A DNA stretch of 64,000 nucleotides from Pectinatus brassicae (lineage in GTDB: Bacteria > Bacillota > Negativicutes > Selenomonadales > Selenomonadaceae): NCBI RefSeq assembly GCF_014201835.1, contig NZ_JACHFH010000013.1:1-64000 (forward strand). Direction: 5' to 3'. The notes beneath the pieces are model-generated. The model did no database searches, was not told where the DNA came from, and saw nothing but the letters and a program-made list of their open reading frames with translations. Shown one piece after another: positions 17,246 through 25,452 of this stretch. Every line of letters begins with the position of its first letter. The stretch's first letter is position 1. Position numbers and translations under genes: made by a program.

Positions 17246-17470
17246 ATGGCTATACATATTGACAATAAACTTTTAGGGATAAAAATATCATATTACAGAA
17301 AACGTAAGGGGTATACTCAATATCAATTGGCAGAGCGTATAAATATTAGTCAAAGCTATATGGCAAAAATTGAATGTGGCTTCTTATCTAACTGTGTATC
17401 ATTGGGTGTATTAAACAATATAGCTAATGAACTTGAGGTTAGTATAGATAAGTTAATAAGTTTAGATTAA
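17246..17470 (+). CDS. XRE-family transcriptional regulator
   Basis: 74-residue Cro/C1-type helix-turn-helix protein that is little more than the DNA-binding domain: LLGIKISYYRKRKGYTQYQLAERINISQSYMAKIE, with the recognition helix SQSYMAKIE. AAAGGAG precedes ATG by about ten bases. It is the only small repressor-like gene in the right element and the natural candidate for a regulator of its promoters, but its targets are unknown. Three small genes follow on the same strand. Confidence 0.85.
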   Translation: MAIHIDNKLLGIKISYYRKRKGYTQYQLAERINISQSYMAKIECGFLSNCVSLGVLNNIANELEVSIDKLISLD

Positions 17471-17487
17471 ATCAAGGAGGAAAAAGA

Positions 17488-17616
17488 ATGTCAGACAAAA
17501 GGAATGATGGAGAAATCATGGGGCCATTAAAGCGAAGCTGGCCTATTTATAAAAATTTATTTAAAGTACTTCCAATAATTGTTTATAGATTTATAAAAGA
17601 AAAATTATCAAAATAA
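17488..17616 (+). CDS. small basic hypothetical protein
   Basis: 42 residues from ATG with AAGGAGG eight bases upstream: MSDKRNDGEIMGPLKRSW, then a hydrophobic helix LFKVLPIIVYRFI and a basic tail. It sits 17 bases after the XRE gene and 18 bases before the membrane protein, so the genes are probably one operon. No known family; the strong ribosome site supports translation. Confidence 0.6.
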   Translation: MSDKRNDGEIMGPLKRSWPIYKNLFKVLPIIVYRFIKEKLSK

Positions 17617-17634
17617 AAGTAGGGAGGATTTTTA

Positions 17635-18000
17635 ATGTTTCATTTGCCGGATTCTTTGGTTAGTATTATATATTTTATAGCAGTTCCAATATTAGGTATT
17701 GCTGGCACATACAGTTATATGAAATCTCATACTATAATATCTAATGGGCCAGAAGGTGAAGCAAAGGGATGTTTTAGTGTATTCTTGAGCTTTCTAATTG
17801 GAGCTGTAATTTTAGTTACAATTATATTAAAAATTATAGAAATGGGAATAGGTTTTTTAATTAGTCATTGGATTATATTTTTGATAGGTATAGTAATAAT
17901 TGTAATCTTAGGGATAATTGGTTTGCGAAAAGTAGGTGATGAAGTAGAAGAAAATGATGATCGGTCAGAAAGGCTAGAGGATAAAAAAGATGATGAATAA
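17635..18000 (+). CDS. small membrane protein
   Basis: 121 residues with GGGAGG before ATG. Three hydrophobic segments: LVSIIYFIAVPILGIAG (about 6-24), FLSFLIGAVILVTIILKII (about 47-66) and WIIFLIGIVIIVILGIIGL (about 78-98), then a charged tail EEVEENDDRSERLEDKKDDE-like in character. It overlaps the next gene (lipoprotein) by 11 bases, which implies coupled translation and a joint envelope role. No family recognised. Confidence 0.7.
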   Translation: MFHLPDSLVSIIYFIAVPILGIAGTYSYMKSHTIISNGPEGEAKGCFSVFLSFLIGAVILVTIILKIIEMGIGFLISHWIIFLIGIVIIVILGIIGLRKVGDEVEENDDRSERLEDKKDDE

Positions 18001-18571
18001 TACAAAAAAAATGTTGATGTCAATAATGTGCCTACTTTTAATACTACTAACATTAGGGTGTGGCATGTCAAAAGATGAAAAACAAAAGGATTTAGAGCAT
18101 AAGATAGTTGCACTTAAAATTGCACTAGAAATGTATCTTGTTCCGAACTATTATGGTTTTACAAATAACTATACAGATAAAGCACTTCCGAGTAATGAAA
18201 GAAGTGAAGTTAATAAACAGATACAGGGAGCCGAAAAATCATTAGAAGATCTTAATAAGATTAATTTAATGTTTCATGGAAGTAAAACAATAAAGTTAGA
18301 TGATAATAACGATGATGAAAAGAAAAGAGAATTTGATGCAATTTGTAAAGACTATGATAATGCTCAGATAAAATTACAAGAAATGATAAAAATAAAAATG
18401 ATGTTTATGAAAAAACTCTTGGAGAATAATCCTAAATTAACGCAAAATGAAAAAACTCAAGGAGAAAAATTAAAATTATTAATGAAAGAATATGATCAAT
18501 CCATGAAATCTGGAGATATGAAATTAAAGAACATGGTAAAAAAGTATAATATTTCATTACATGGAATGTAA
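17990..18571 (+). CDS. predicted lipoprotein
   Basis: 193 residues. The signal sequence (KKMLMSIMCLLLILLTLGCG) ends in Leu-Gly-Cys, a slightly atypical lipobox with Thr at -3. The mature part is highly charged and mostly helical (KLQEMIKIKMMFMKKL, EKTQGEKLKLLMKEY). It is coupled to the membrane protein before it. Lipoproteins of phages and satellites often block superinfection, but nothing in the sequence proves this here. Terminator at 18608. Confidence 0.7.
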   Translation: MMNNTKKMLMSIMCLLLILLTLGCGMSKDEKQKDLEHKIVALKIALEMYLVPNYYGFTNNYTDKALPSNERSEVNKQIQGAEKSLEDLNKINLMFHGSKTIKLDDNNDDEKKREFDAICKDYDNAQIKLQEMIKIKMMFMKKLLENNPKLTQNEKTQGEKLKLLMKEYDQSMKSGDMKLKNMVKKYNISLHGM

Positions 18572-18607
18572 GTAGCCGGTCATTTAATAAAATACATTAT
18601 TAGTATA

Positions 18608-18643
18608 ATCGCAGGGAATTATTTTTCCCTGCGATTTATTTTT
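18608..18643 (+). terminator. intrinsic terminator after the lipoprotein gene
   Basis: ATCGCAGGGAA pairs with TTCCCTGCGAT, followed by a T-rich tail. The 336-base gap 18572-18907 otherwise contains inverted repeat module B and AT-rich DNA. Confidence 0.8.
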
Positions 18644-18704
18644 ATTTATAACCAGTAAATTGCTATTAATAATATATATAGGGATATTATTAATAAATTA
18701 ATGC

Positions 18705-18800
18705 ATGTCAGATTGTCATGTCTGTCACGCAAAAATAAAGTATAATTATAGTTTTTTAATTGATTTTATATACTATAAAATTGACTGACAGTCATGACAT
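18705..18800 (+). repeat. nested inverted repeat module B, upstream of the nuclease gene
   Basis: The left arm (18705-18727) ends TGTCATGTCTGTCA; the right arm (18786-18800) reads TGACAGTCATGACAT, 58 bases away. Between them lie TATAAT (18741-18746) and short arms AGTATA (18739-18744) with TATACT (18769-18774). The left arm matches module C at 20 of 23 positions, so they are one repeat family. Confidence 0.7.
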
Positions 18801-18907
18801 AAGTGATAAGAGAAATATTTTTATTAACTCAATAAGAATTATAAGGGAATAATTATAAAAATAATAGTTTGAATAAAATATTTATGTAAAAAGAAAGGAA
18901 TAAAATT

Positions 18908-19801
18908 ATGCCAGCAGTATATTTTGTTTGTCCTGACAATAGAAAAGTACCAATAGTGTCATGCCTTAATAATTGTCCACATAAAGAACGTTGTATGTTT
19001 TTGCCTACACTTCGGTCAATAGCGATATCTTCGGATAGAAAGTTATCAAAGCCTAGTGTGACAGAACTTATTGCGGGAACAAGGGAAACATATTTAAAAC
19101 GGACGACAGATTATGCTATTGATCCATTTGATAGCTTATTTGCACTACATGGACAAGCTGTCCATTATATGAATTATAAAAAACAGGGAGATAATATTCT
19201 AGGAGAAGTACGGATGGAAGATGAAATAACCACTGGACAATTTGATATGTTTGGCTATGTATTGAATGATAAAAAATTGACATTAGGAGATTTAAAAGTT
19301 ACTTCCAGCTATAAATTAATGAAAGCATTAGGGATATATAAAAAAGATGTTCCAACTGGTGAAGTATATAAAAGTGGGGTTAAAAAAGGAATGCCTAAAT
19401 ATAAGAAAGAAACTAGCTTTGACGGTGTCAGGCATGTCATGGATTGGGCATTACAACTAAATTATTATAGAATGCTGTTAGAAGATAATGGTTATGACGT
19501 AAATGACATGGTCATACAGGCATTTTGTCGAGATTTTAGTACCAGGGTAGCAATGGAGCGAAATATAGACAGGCCGCTTTATATTATAAAAATAAATAGA
19601 ATCAGTGATAGGTGGTTACAACGATATTTTTCTTATAAAGCACAAAATTTAAAAGAAGCCTTGAATAATAATGATATTCCACCAGTATGCACAGCCAAAG
19701 AACGTTGGTATGACAGAAAATGTTTGGGGTTTTGCAATGTAGCAGATAAATGTCCATATGCACAAGTATTAAAACAACAGCAAGAAAAATTGGCTATGTA
19801 G
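18908..19801 (+). CDS. RecB/Cas4-like PD-(D/E)XK nuclease
   Basis: 297 residues. N-terminal cysteines (CPDNRK, CLNNCPHKERC) and C-terminal cysteines (CTAKERW, KCLGFCNVADKC) could hold a metal or Fe-S cluster as in Cas4/AddB-type nucleases. The nuclease core shows LHGQAVHY (His), GQFDMFGYV (Asp) and LGDLKVTSSYK (Asp-x-Lys). Gene order nuclease then ERF resembles phage exonuclease/annealase pairs, where the nuclease resects ends and the annealing protein coats the ssDNA. No Cas genes or CRISPR array are present, so a role in adaptation is not suggested. Assignment by motifs; activity inferred. Confidence 0.75.
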   Translation: MPAVYFVCPDNRKVPIVSCLNNCPHKERCMFLPTLRSIAISSDRKLSKPSVTELIAGTRETYLKRTTDYAIDPFDSLFALHGQAVHYMNYKKQGDNILGEVRMEDEITTGQFDMFGYVLNDKKLTLGDLKVTSSYKLMKALGIYKKDVPTGEVYKSGVKKGMPKYKKETSFDGVRHVMDWALQLNYYRMLLEDNGYDVNDMVIQAFCRDFSTRVAMERNIDRPLYIIKINRISDRWLQRYFSYKAQNLKEALNNNDIPPVCTAKERWYDRKCLGFCNVADKCPYAQVLKQQQEKLAM

Positions 19802-19811
19802 GAGATATAAA

Positions 19812-19892
19812 ATGGATAATAAATGGTGGTCGATAGTAATTATTATTGCAGAAGTAATAATAGCAGCAATAAAAGATGAAAAGAAAGATTAA
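19812..19892 (+). CDS. very small membrane peptide
   Basis: 26 codons, MDNKWWSIVIIIAEVIIA then a charged tail, with TAGGAG seven bases upstream, ten bases after the nuclease gene. One membrane helix. Not in any family I know; translation is suggested by the ribosome site and by the immediate terminator. Confidence 0.45.
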   Translation: MDNKWWSIVIIIAEVIIAAIKDEKKD

Positions 19893-19893
19893 T

Positions 19894-19927
19894 AGCCATA
19901 TAGTAAAAAGCTATATGGCTGTATTTA
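19894..19927 (+). terminator. intrinsic terminator after the nuclease operon
   Basis: AGCCATATAG (19894-19903) pairs with CTATATGGCT (19911-19920), followed by GTATTTAT. Confidence 0.7.
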
Positions 19928-19956
19928 TATCATAGCAATAACATAATATATTGATT

Positions 19957-20061
19957 ATGTCAGGATGGCATGTCTGTCAGCTTAGAATAATAGGTATGTA
20001 TACCTATTATAAAGTTAAACCTATAGTACTAAACAGTGTGACAGACATGACATCCTGACAT
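19957..20061 (+). repeat. nested inverted repeat module C, upstream of the ERF gene
   Basis: 23-base arms at 19957-19979 and 20039-20061 match at 22 of 23 positions when inverted; the core is ATGTCATGTCTGTCA. Inside is a 20-base palindrome, AATAGGTAT GT ATACCTATT (19989-20008). The right arm ends ten bases before the ribosome site of the ERF gene. Confidence 0.8.
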
Positions 20062-20085
20062 TTTAAAATGAAAGGACAACCTATT

Positions 20086-20685
20086 ATGCAAAAATTAGCT
20101 AAAAAACTTATTGAGGTTATGGAAGAATGCGCCTATGTTACTAAAAATGGAGTTAATAATTTTCATAAATATAAATATGCAACCAGTGCTGATGTATTAG
20201 AAAAGGTAAATACAGCGATGGTTAAACATGGGGTTTGTACAATTGCTATACCAGAAATAATAAGTGTTGATGAGATTACTACAGCTAAAGGTAATATTGA
20301 ACGACTAGCTACGGTAAAAATAAATATTACTTTTATAGATAAAGATTCTGAAGACACTATTACGATAACAGGCTTAGGTTCAGGACAAGACGCAGGTGAC
20401 AAAGCTGTCATGAAAGCTCAAACAGCAGCAATAAAATATGCGTACATGTTGTCATTTGCTATTGCAACTGGGGATGATCCTGAAGCTGATGGTAAAACCG
20501 ATCAAACTAATATTGTACAAGTTAAAAATACACCAAAGAAAAACCCTATAGGTAATAAAACGGTAAAAGCAGCTTGTGTTGAATGTGGAATAGTATTATC
20601 TGATAAGGTGAAAACGTATTCTCTAGAAAAATATGGTCGATGTCTTTGCATAGAATGTCAGAAAAATATTAAAGTGAGTGCATAA
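20086..20685 (+). CDS. ERF-family single-strand annealing protein
   Basis: 199 residues from ATG 20086; AAAGGA ten bases upstream makes this start better than the in-frame ATG at 20068, which has none. The ERF domain fills residues 1-130: VMEECAYVTKNG, FHKYKYATSADVLEKVN, GVCTIAIPEI, and GLGSGQDAGDKAVMKAQTAAIKYAYMLSF-type block. A C-terminal zinc-ribbon-like CVECG...CLCIEC follows, as in other ERF proteins. ERF proteins bind ssDNA and anneal complementary strands, circularising or recombining phage genomes. It pairs logically with the nuclease gene before it. Confidence 0.88.
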   Translation: MQKLAKKLIEVMEECAYVTKNGVNNFHKYKYATSADVLEKVNTAMVKHGVCTIAIPEIISVDEITTAKGNIERLATVKINITFIDKDSEDTITITGLGSGQDAGDKAVMKAQTAAIKYAYMLSFAIATGDDPEADGKTDQTNIVQVKNTPKKNPIGNKTVKAACVECGIVLSDKVKTYSLEKYGRCLCIECQKNIKVSA

Positions 20686-20731
20686 TCATATAAAACAGTA
20701 TTTTCTTTGTATTAAAAGATGTGCTGAAAAA

Positions 20732-20875
20732 AACGTCCAAAAATAAAATATAGATAGCATGTTAAATAATAACTTTTTTGGTAAAATTATAGTAATATCA
20801 TATTATGAAGCTTACCTGTATAAATTTTAAATATTAATGAACGACTAATAAATTAATATTTAATTTTTGGACGTT
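20732..20875 (+). repeat. nested inverted repeat module D, upstream of the 528-residue gene
   Basis: 19-base arms at 20732-20750 (AACGTCCAAAAATAAAATA) and 20857-20875 match at 18 of 19 positions. Inner arms TAAATATTAAT (20828-20838) and ATTAATATTTA (20852-20862) are perfect. The layout is like modules A-C but the sequence differs and the arms are farther apart (106 bases). Confidence 0.65.
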
Positions 20876-20899
20876 AAAAAGAATAGGAGAATATATTAT

Positions 20900-22486
20900 A
20901 TGAAATTATCTAGTGAAGATATTGATAAATTACTTGATTTTATTATAAAAAATAGAATTTCTAGTAAATTAATAAGAACAGTTCAAAGTTTTTGGGAAAA
21001 TCATAAGTTTATGTGTCAACGTGTTATAGTAAATAAAAAATTTTATAATGATAAAGAAAAGTGTGCATATAATAGATATGATTTTGGAAGTGATTTTAAA
21101 TATGGACAATATAAAAAATCTGATTTGGTAAAAGAAATAATTGGTTTTCATAGATTGGAAGAAAATCAACCTATTTCTGAAACTTTAGATTATCAAGCAA
21201 TATTTAAAAATGGTTTTGCCAATAAAATATATAATTTGTACAATATACAAAAATTAACATATACAACTGAAAATGATTCTATAAAACCGGATGAAATTTT
21301 GCCATTTAATCTTATTAATAAGCTTTATTCAGATAATGCAATAAAGCAAGAAGTAGTTGAAAAACTAATCATTTATTGTAAGCTGATTAAATTCTTTTAT
21401 AAGAAAAAACAAGATGGTATTTCTTTATTTACTAAGGATGGTTCAGATTTAAGTAAAGAAGGCTATTCTATTCTTATTAATAAATTAATACCATTGTTAT
21501 ATAAAGAAATTGATCCGAGCTTAGTAGTATATGAAATGTCATTAAATAATATGGTAGATATAATGCTTAATTGCTATAAAAATTTTTATGATTTTGCTTT
21601 ATATACAAAACGAATTGATAATAACACATTATTTATAGATATTACTCAAATTATGAACATGCTTAAAGAAATTGATTCAATAATGTATAAAAAATATAAT
21701 ATGATAAATAAAAGGTTCAATACCAATTCTAAAATGACATATATTCCTTTAAAAATAACAGAAGCAGAAAAAACGTATATATCAACGAAATTAATTGTCT
21801 ATCGGCATGTTAATAAATGTCATAAGGAAGCGTTTAATATTTTTCTGGAAGTTATAAATAAATATAAAGATGTAGAAAGAGAGATATATAGCAAGATTGT
21901 TAGTATCTCCGATGATGAAAAAATTCATATAAAGGATGATAGTGAACGTGTTATTAAATATATTTTTCATTATTATAGATCATTTTTTGAAGATTATTTT
22001 TCACAATATAAATCTAGAGACTTAAGAACGCCTGTTTTTCGTACTATACAGTGGATACGTTATATATATGGGGGAAATAAGGAGAGCTTTAAAGTAAAAT
22101 ACTTATTACTTTATTTAAGAATATTTTTATTTGTAAAAAAAGAAATTCCTGATTTTGATGTTTTTTATGTCTTGGGACAATTAAAGAAAATATATAGTAA
22201 TTCTAATAATAACTGCAATTATAATATATCTGAAAAAGATTTTTATCTTCTTAATATATTAAATGTTTTTGCTATAGAATCAACTTCACCTGGAATGGGA
22301 AAGTTAGCAGAATCTTATTATCGTGGGCTTAGTTATGAAAATGAAATAAAGGAAATAATATATAAAGATATCTATACATATTTTAATGCTGCATCTGTAT
22401 TACATTTCTTTATAGAACCAATAGTAACGTTGGATAATACATTTGTTGAATACTATAAGGATAGAATTGAGGCAAGTTATTTATAA
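20900..22486 (+). CDS. unrecognised 528-residue protein
   Basis: Start ATG 20900 with TAGGAG ten bases upstream; the frame is open further back to a TTG inside repeat D, which is not a credible start. The protein is rich in Lys, Asn, Ile and Tyr and looks all-helical. No Walker, nuclease, methylase or helix-turn-helix motif and no signal peptide is seen. A conserved-looking block is ESTSPGMGKLAESYYRGLSYE near residue 465. It stands alone between repeat D and a strong terminator. The low-GC composition and isolated operon suit a cargo gene, perhaps a defence or abortive-infection protein, but this is a guess. Confidence 0.7.
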   Translation: MKLSSEDIDKLLDFIIKNRISSKLIRTVQSFWENHKFMCQRVIVNKKFYNDKEKCAYNRYDFGSDFKYGQYKKSDLVKEIIGFHRLEENQPISETLDYQAIFKNGFANKIYNLYNIQKLTYTTENDSIKPDEILPFNLINKLYSDNAIKQEVVEKLIIYCKLIKFFYKKKQDGISLFTKDGSDLSKEGYSILINKLIPLLYKEIDPSLVVYEMSLNNMVDIMLNCYKNFYDFALYTKRIDNNTLFIDITQIMNMLKEIDSIMYKKYNMINKRFNTNSKMTYIPLKITEAEKTYISTKLIVYRHVNKCHKEAFNIFLEVINKYKDVEREIYSKIVSISDDEKIHIKDDSERVIKYIFHYYRSFFEDYFSQYKSRDLRTPVFRTIQWIRYIYGGNKESFKVKYLLLYLRIFLFVKKEIPDFDVFYVLGQLKKIYSNSNNNCNYNISEKDFYLLNILNVFAIESTSPGMGKLAESYYRGLSYENEIKEIIYKDIYTYFNAASVLHFFIEPIVTLDNTFVEYYKDRIEASYL

Positions 22487-22528
22487 AAATATAGCAGCCA
22501 TATAATAAAATATGGCTGCTATATTTTT
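22485..22528 (+). terminator. strong intrinsic terminator
   Basis: An 18-bp perfect inverted repeat (22485-22502 with 22511-22528), arms containing ATATAGCAGCCATA, ends in TATTTTTAT. Because the arms carry A-runs and T-runs it works in both directions. Confidence 0.8.
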
Positions 22529-22668
22529 ATGAAATAATCAGTAGTTATACTTAAATAAGTTATTATTTTCACAAAGGTGCAAAATATAATTTTATTTTGG
22601 CTATTATTTAGGTTTGAATAAACCGTTATCATAAAGCTTGTAAGGCAGATAAAAAGGAGGTTACAGAA

Positions 22669-24552
22669 ATGCTAGAAAACATATTTCCGCATGGTCTAAA
22701 AAAAAGTCTACCCAATAAGCTGGAGTCCCCAAAATTAGCAGATTGCAAGCTACTGTGTAATTACGCATTAGGCGATTTTACCTTGGAAAGTGAAAGTTCG
22801 ATAGGTGATTTCTTGGGTACGGTATTAAACAACAAGAAGAGTAATGAAAAAATTACTGACAAAACTACCATTATTGATGTGACGGGGGCCCCTCTAGGTA
22901 TTCCCAATAAACAACAGGTAAATATAGGTTCCTTACAAGAGAATATTACACCGAAGCTATTGTTCGAAGGGCATATCGAAATTTGCGAAAATCAGGTTGT
23001 ACACGAGCTTGATGGCAGTACTGTTAGAAGTTATGTGGTACAGGTATCTAATAACCGAGGCGTAATAAAAAAAGTTGATATACGGGAAAAAGAATATAGT
23101 CAAAAAGCATTTGCAATAATACAAAGCGAGTGCCCGGAAATTGTATTTAACTCTGCTGTTAAAAATAGCTATGCAATAATGCGTGATCACATGTCGAGGT
23201 TGCTTAGTGAAAAAATACAATATTTGCCGGAAAAGCATTTGTATAAAGCGAGTGGTTGGACAAAACTAAGTGGTACATGGCGTTATATGCATGGTGGTAT
23301 GCCCAATGTGCATGCTGGACGAAAATTAGAAGAGGTAAGGAATATTAATGAAGCCTTTGGAAGATTTTTTACCTTGTCAAAAAATTTATTAAAACCAGGT
23401 CAGGAAGAGGAAAATTACCTAATATTTTTGCATTCGCATATAGGTTATTTGAGTCGGATACTAGAAGAAGCAAGATTTCCAGTACATTATATCTTATTTC
23501 TTAAGGGAAAAACTAACACAGGAAAAACTAGTTTATTATCGGAATTAAGCGGCGAAATTATGTACGAAAAACCGCCGATGGCTAGGCTCGAGGACACTAA
23601 ATCATATCTAGAGGGTGTGATTGCTGAAATGCAGGATAGTTTGCTTTTAGTGGATGATGCCCACCCATCTCCTACGTTGCAAGGGGAGCGCGAAATAAAA
23701 GCCAATATAGAAACGATTGTTCGCGCTTATGGCGATAGTCAAACAAGAGGTAAACGTGGAGCTGATCGGCAAAAATTAGAAAAAACTAAAATCTCAGGTG
23801 CAGTATGGATGACTGGTGAATATCTTCATTTGGCAGCTCAGAGTTCGGTTTTACGAGTATTAGAAATTACCCTGAATGATAATGCAGTTAATAGGGATAC
23901 CCTGACGATTTTGCAGCAAAATAAGGATATAGCGCGCCAGTATTACTCTGGCTACATTTACTTCATTGAAGCTAACTTCGAAAAATTAGTGAGATATTTT
24001 TTTGATACACAGTATAGTATGCGAAAAAAATGGGCAGATTTGCTGAAAACAGATATTGCAAGAACAGTTGATATTGCGGTATGCCTAGAGTTTATAAGTT
24101 ATTCCATTGTAGAATATGCAAAATATTCCCAGCAAAATATAAGCAATTGGTGTACGCAGGTAGAACAGGCTATTCAATTATATCTGATTAATAAGGTAAT
24201 GATTGATAAAAAAGCGGATCCGATTTTTGTCTTCAAGCGTATGGTTCGTGAATTGTATGATGCCGGTGAATTAAGATTAGCACCGAATAAAGATGTTTTT
24301 CGTAATAATATGGAGTACATTGGATATATTGAATCTTCTATAATGTATATTATTAATGCCAAATTAGCGAAGAATATAAAAAATAAATGTTTAGAAAATG
24401 GGATAGCATATTTACCGCCCAAAGTGCCTACTTTGTACGCCGAAGGTCTATTAGCGTCAGATAAAGTGAAGAGATTTTCACTTTATCGTGTAGATAACAG
24501 TCGGCCAACTATGGTGGAAATATTTATGGATAAAATAATAAATGATGAATAA
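22669..24552 (+). CDS. DUF927-like P-loop ATPase, probable replication helicase
   Basis: 627 residues with AAGGAGG before ATG. The N-terminal 200 residues lack a clear motif. The P-loop is LFLKGKTNTGKTSLL (about residue 280); Walker B is DSLLLVDDAHPSP (about 325); then AYGDSQTRGKRGADRQK and the sensor-like SGAVWMTGEYLHLAAQSSVLR. This arrangement resembles DUF927 ATPases of phages and integrative elements, which act as replicative helicases or primase partners. It is the first gene of the last operon (with 24562, 25180), upstream of the integrase, where satellites keep their replication gene. Function inferred from motifs and position. Confidence 0.7.
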   Translation: MLENIFPHGLKKSLPNKLESPKLADCKLLCNYALGDFTLESESSIGDFLGTVLNNKKSNEKITDKTTIIDVTGAPLGIPNKQQVNIGSLQENITPKLLFEGHIEICENQVVHELDGSTVRSYVVQVSNNRGVIKKVDIREKEYSQKAFAIIQSECPEIVFNSAVKNSYAIMRDHMSRLLSEKIQYLPEKHLYKASGWTKLSGTWRYMHGGMPNVHAGRKLEEVRNINEAFGRFFTLSKNLLKPGQEEENYLIFLHSHIGYLSRILEEARFPVHYILFLKGKTNTGKTSLLSELSGEIMYEKPPMARLEDTKSYLEGVIAEMQDSLLLVDDAHPSPTLQGEREIKANIETIVRAYGDSQTRGKRGADRQKLEKTKISGAVWMTGEYLHLAAQSSVLRVLEITLNDNAVNRDTLTILQQNKDIARQYYSGYIYFIEANFEKLVRYFFDTQYSMRKKWADLLKTDIARTVDIAVCLEFISYSIVEYAKYSQQNISNWCTQVEQAIQLYLINKVMIDKKADPIFVFKRMVRELYDAGELRLAPNKDVFRNNMEYIGYIESSIMYIINAKLAKNIKNKCLENGIAYLPPKVPTLYAEGLLASDKVKRFSLYRVDNSRPTMVEIFMDKIINDE

Positions 24553-24561
24553 GGGGAAAAA

Positions 24562-25170
24562 ATGAATAAATTAAGCTATATAGCTAGGATGGATTTAATT
24601 GGGCCACGAGTATATACAATCTATTCTTCACAAGGTGCATACTTTATATATAATGATTTTTGTCATGTAGTAGAAACGATAAAATCATTATCGGATTCAT
24701 ATTATATAAAGGTTGAAATTATGGAGTCGCAGGAAGAAGCTTGGCGCTATTTGCAAGCCGTAAATATTAGTAAACAAATTAAGGATAATTATAGTAAAGA
24801 GTGGGATAAGATAATTAATTCTTTGCCATGTTTAGAACAAATGCCTTATGGTGCAATGGGCGCAGGATCACCAAATAAATTGTTGACAGTTAACTCGTGT
24901 TACGTAATGGTAACAAGTAATTATCAGTATTTTTGTACTAGGAGCATAAATGAATTATCGAATATGCTTTTTGTATGTGGGCCTGAGATTAGTGCGGAAA
25001 TAAGGATGGTAGATGATGAAGTTATGGCTTCGAAAATGATTATATCTAAAGATGTATTTCGTCAAACCTTATCGGGAAATAATCCGGAATTATTACCCCC
25101 CGTGCAGAATGACAAGAATTATGGAGTACAGGGATTTGATAACAATAGTTGTAAAAATTTAGTGAAATGA
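24562..25170 (+). CDS. hypothetical protein in the replication operon
   Basis: 202 residues, starting nine bases after the previous stop with AAGGGG upstream. The first 75 residues (YIARMDLIGPRVYTIYSSQGAYF, HVVETIKSLSDSYYIKVEIM, EAWRYLQAVN) suggest a small alpha/beta domain, perhaps like the viroplasmin/RNase H1 N-terminal fold. A second segment, CYVMVTSNYQYFCTRSINELSN, follows. No catalytic motif recognised. Coupling to the ATPase gene suggests a role in element replication. Confidence 0.6.
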   Translation: MNKLSYIARMDLIGPRVYTIYSSQGAYFIYNDFCHVVETIKSLSDSYYIKVEIMESQEEAWRYLQAVNISKQIKDNYSKEWDKIINSLPCLEQMPYGAMGAGSPNKLLTVNSCYVMVTSNYQYFCTRSINELSNMLFVCGPEISAEIRMVDDEVMASKMIISKDVFRQTLSGNNPELLPPVQNDKNYGVQGFDNNSCKNLVK

Positions 25171-25179
25171 GGATAAAAA

Positions 25180-25392
25180 ATGAAAATTGTGCTTAATGAA
25201 AAGGAACTTGCTGAAAATTTGGGAGTGTCATATTGGACCGTGCGTTTATGGCGGTTAAAATTAGGTCTTCCCCATTTTCGTACGGAAGGCAGAATATTTT
25301 ATCGGTGGGAATCCATTATGAAGTGGATGGGAGAGCAAGAAGAACAGACAAATGTAACTGATCCACAAGTTATTTTGCCCATTGCTCAGTAA
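25180..25392 (+). CDS. xis: helix-turn-helix excisionase-like protein
   Basis: 70 residues. A MerR/Xis-type winged helix fills the protein: EKELAENLGVSYWTVRLWRLKLGLPHFR followed by GRIFYRWESIMKWM. Proteins of this type placed directly before a tyrosine integrase usually bend att DNA and direct excision. A hairpin terminator lies between it and the integrase, so the two may be separately controlled. It could also be a plain regulator. Confidence 0.75.
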   Translation: MKIVLNEKELAENLGVSYWTVRLWRLKLGLPHFRTEGRIFYRWESIMKWMGEQEEQTNVTDPQVILPIAQ

Positions 25393-25400
25393 TTTAGTTA

Positions 25401-25438
25401 ATGTCCTCTTAGCCTTATGCTAAGGGGACATAATTTTT
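25401..25438 (+). terminator. terminator or attenuator between xis-like gene and integrase
   Basis: ATGTCCTCTTAGC (25401-25413) pairs with GCTAAGGGGACAT (25419-25431) through a five-base loop, followed by AATTTTT. It ends 15 bases before the integrase start, so it may reduce read-through from the replication operon into int. Confidence 0.7.
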
Positions 25439-25452
25439 GGGAGGGAAAAATT

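Noticed and set aside
18908-19801. CRISPR adaptation gene (Cas4)
   Set aside because: The nuclease motifs are Cas4/RecB-like, but no repeats, Cas1 or Cas2 are present and the neighbour is an ERF annealase, so a phage-type recombination role fits better.
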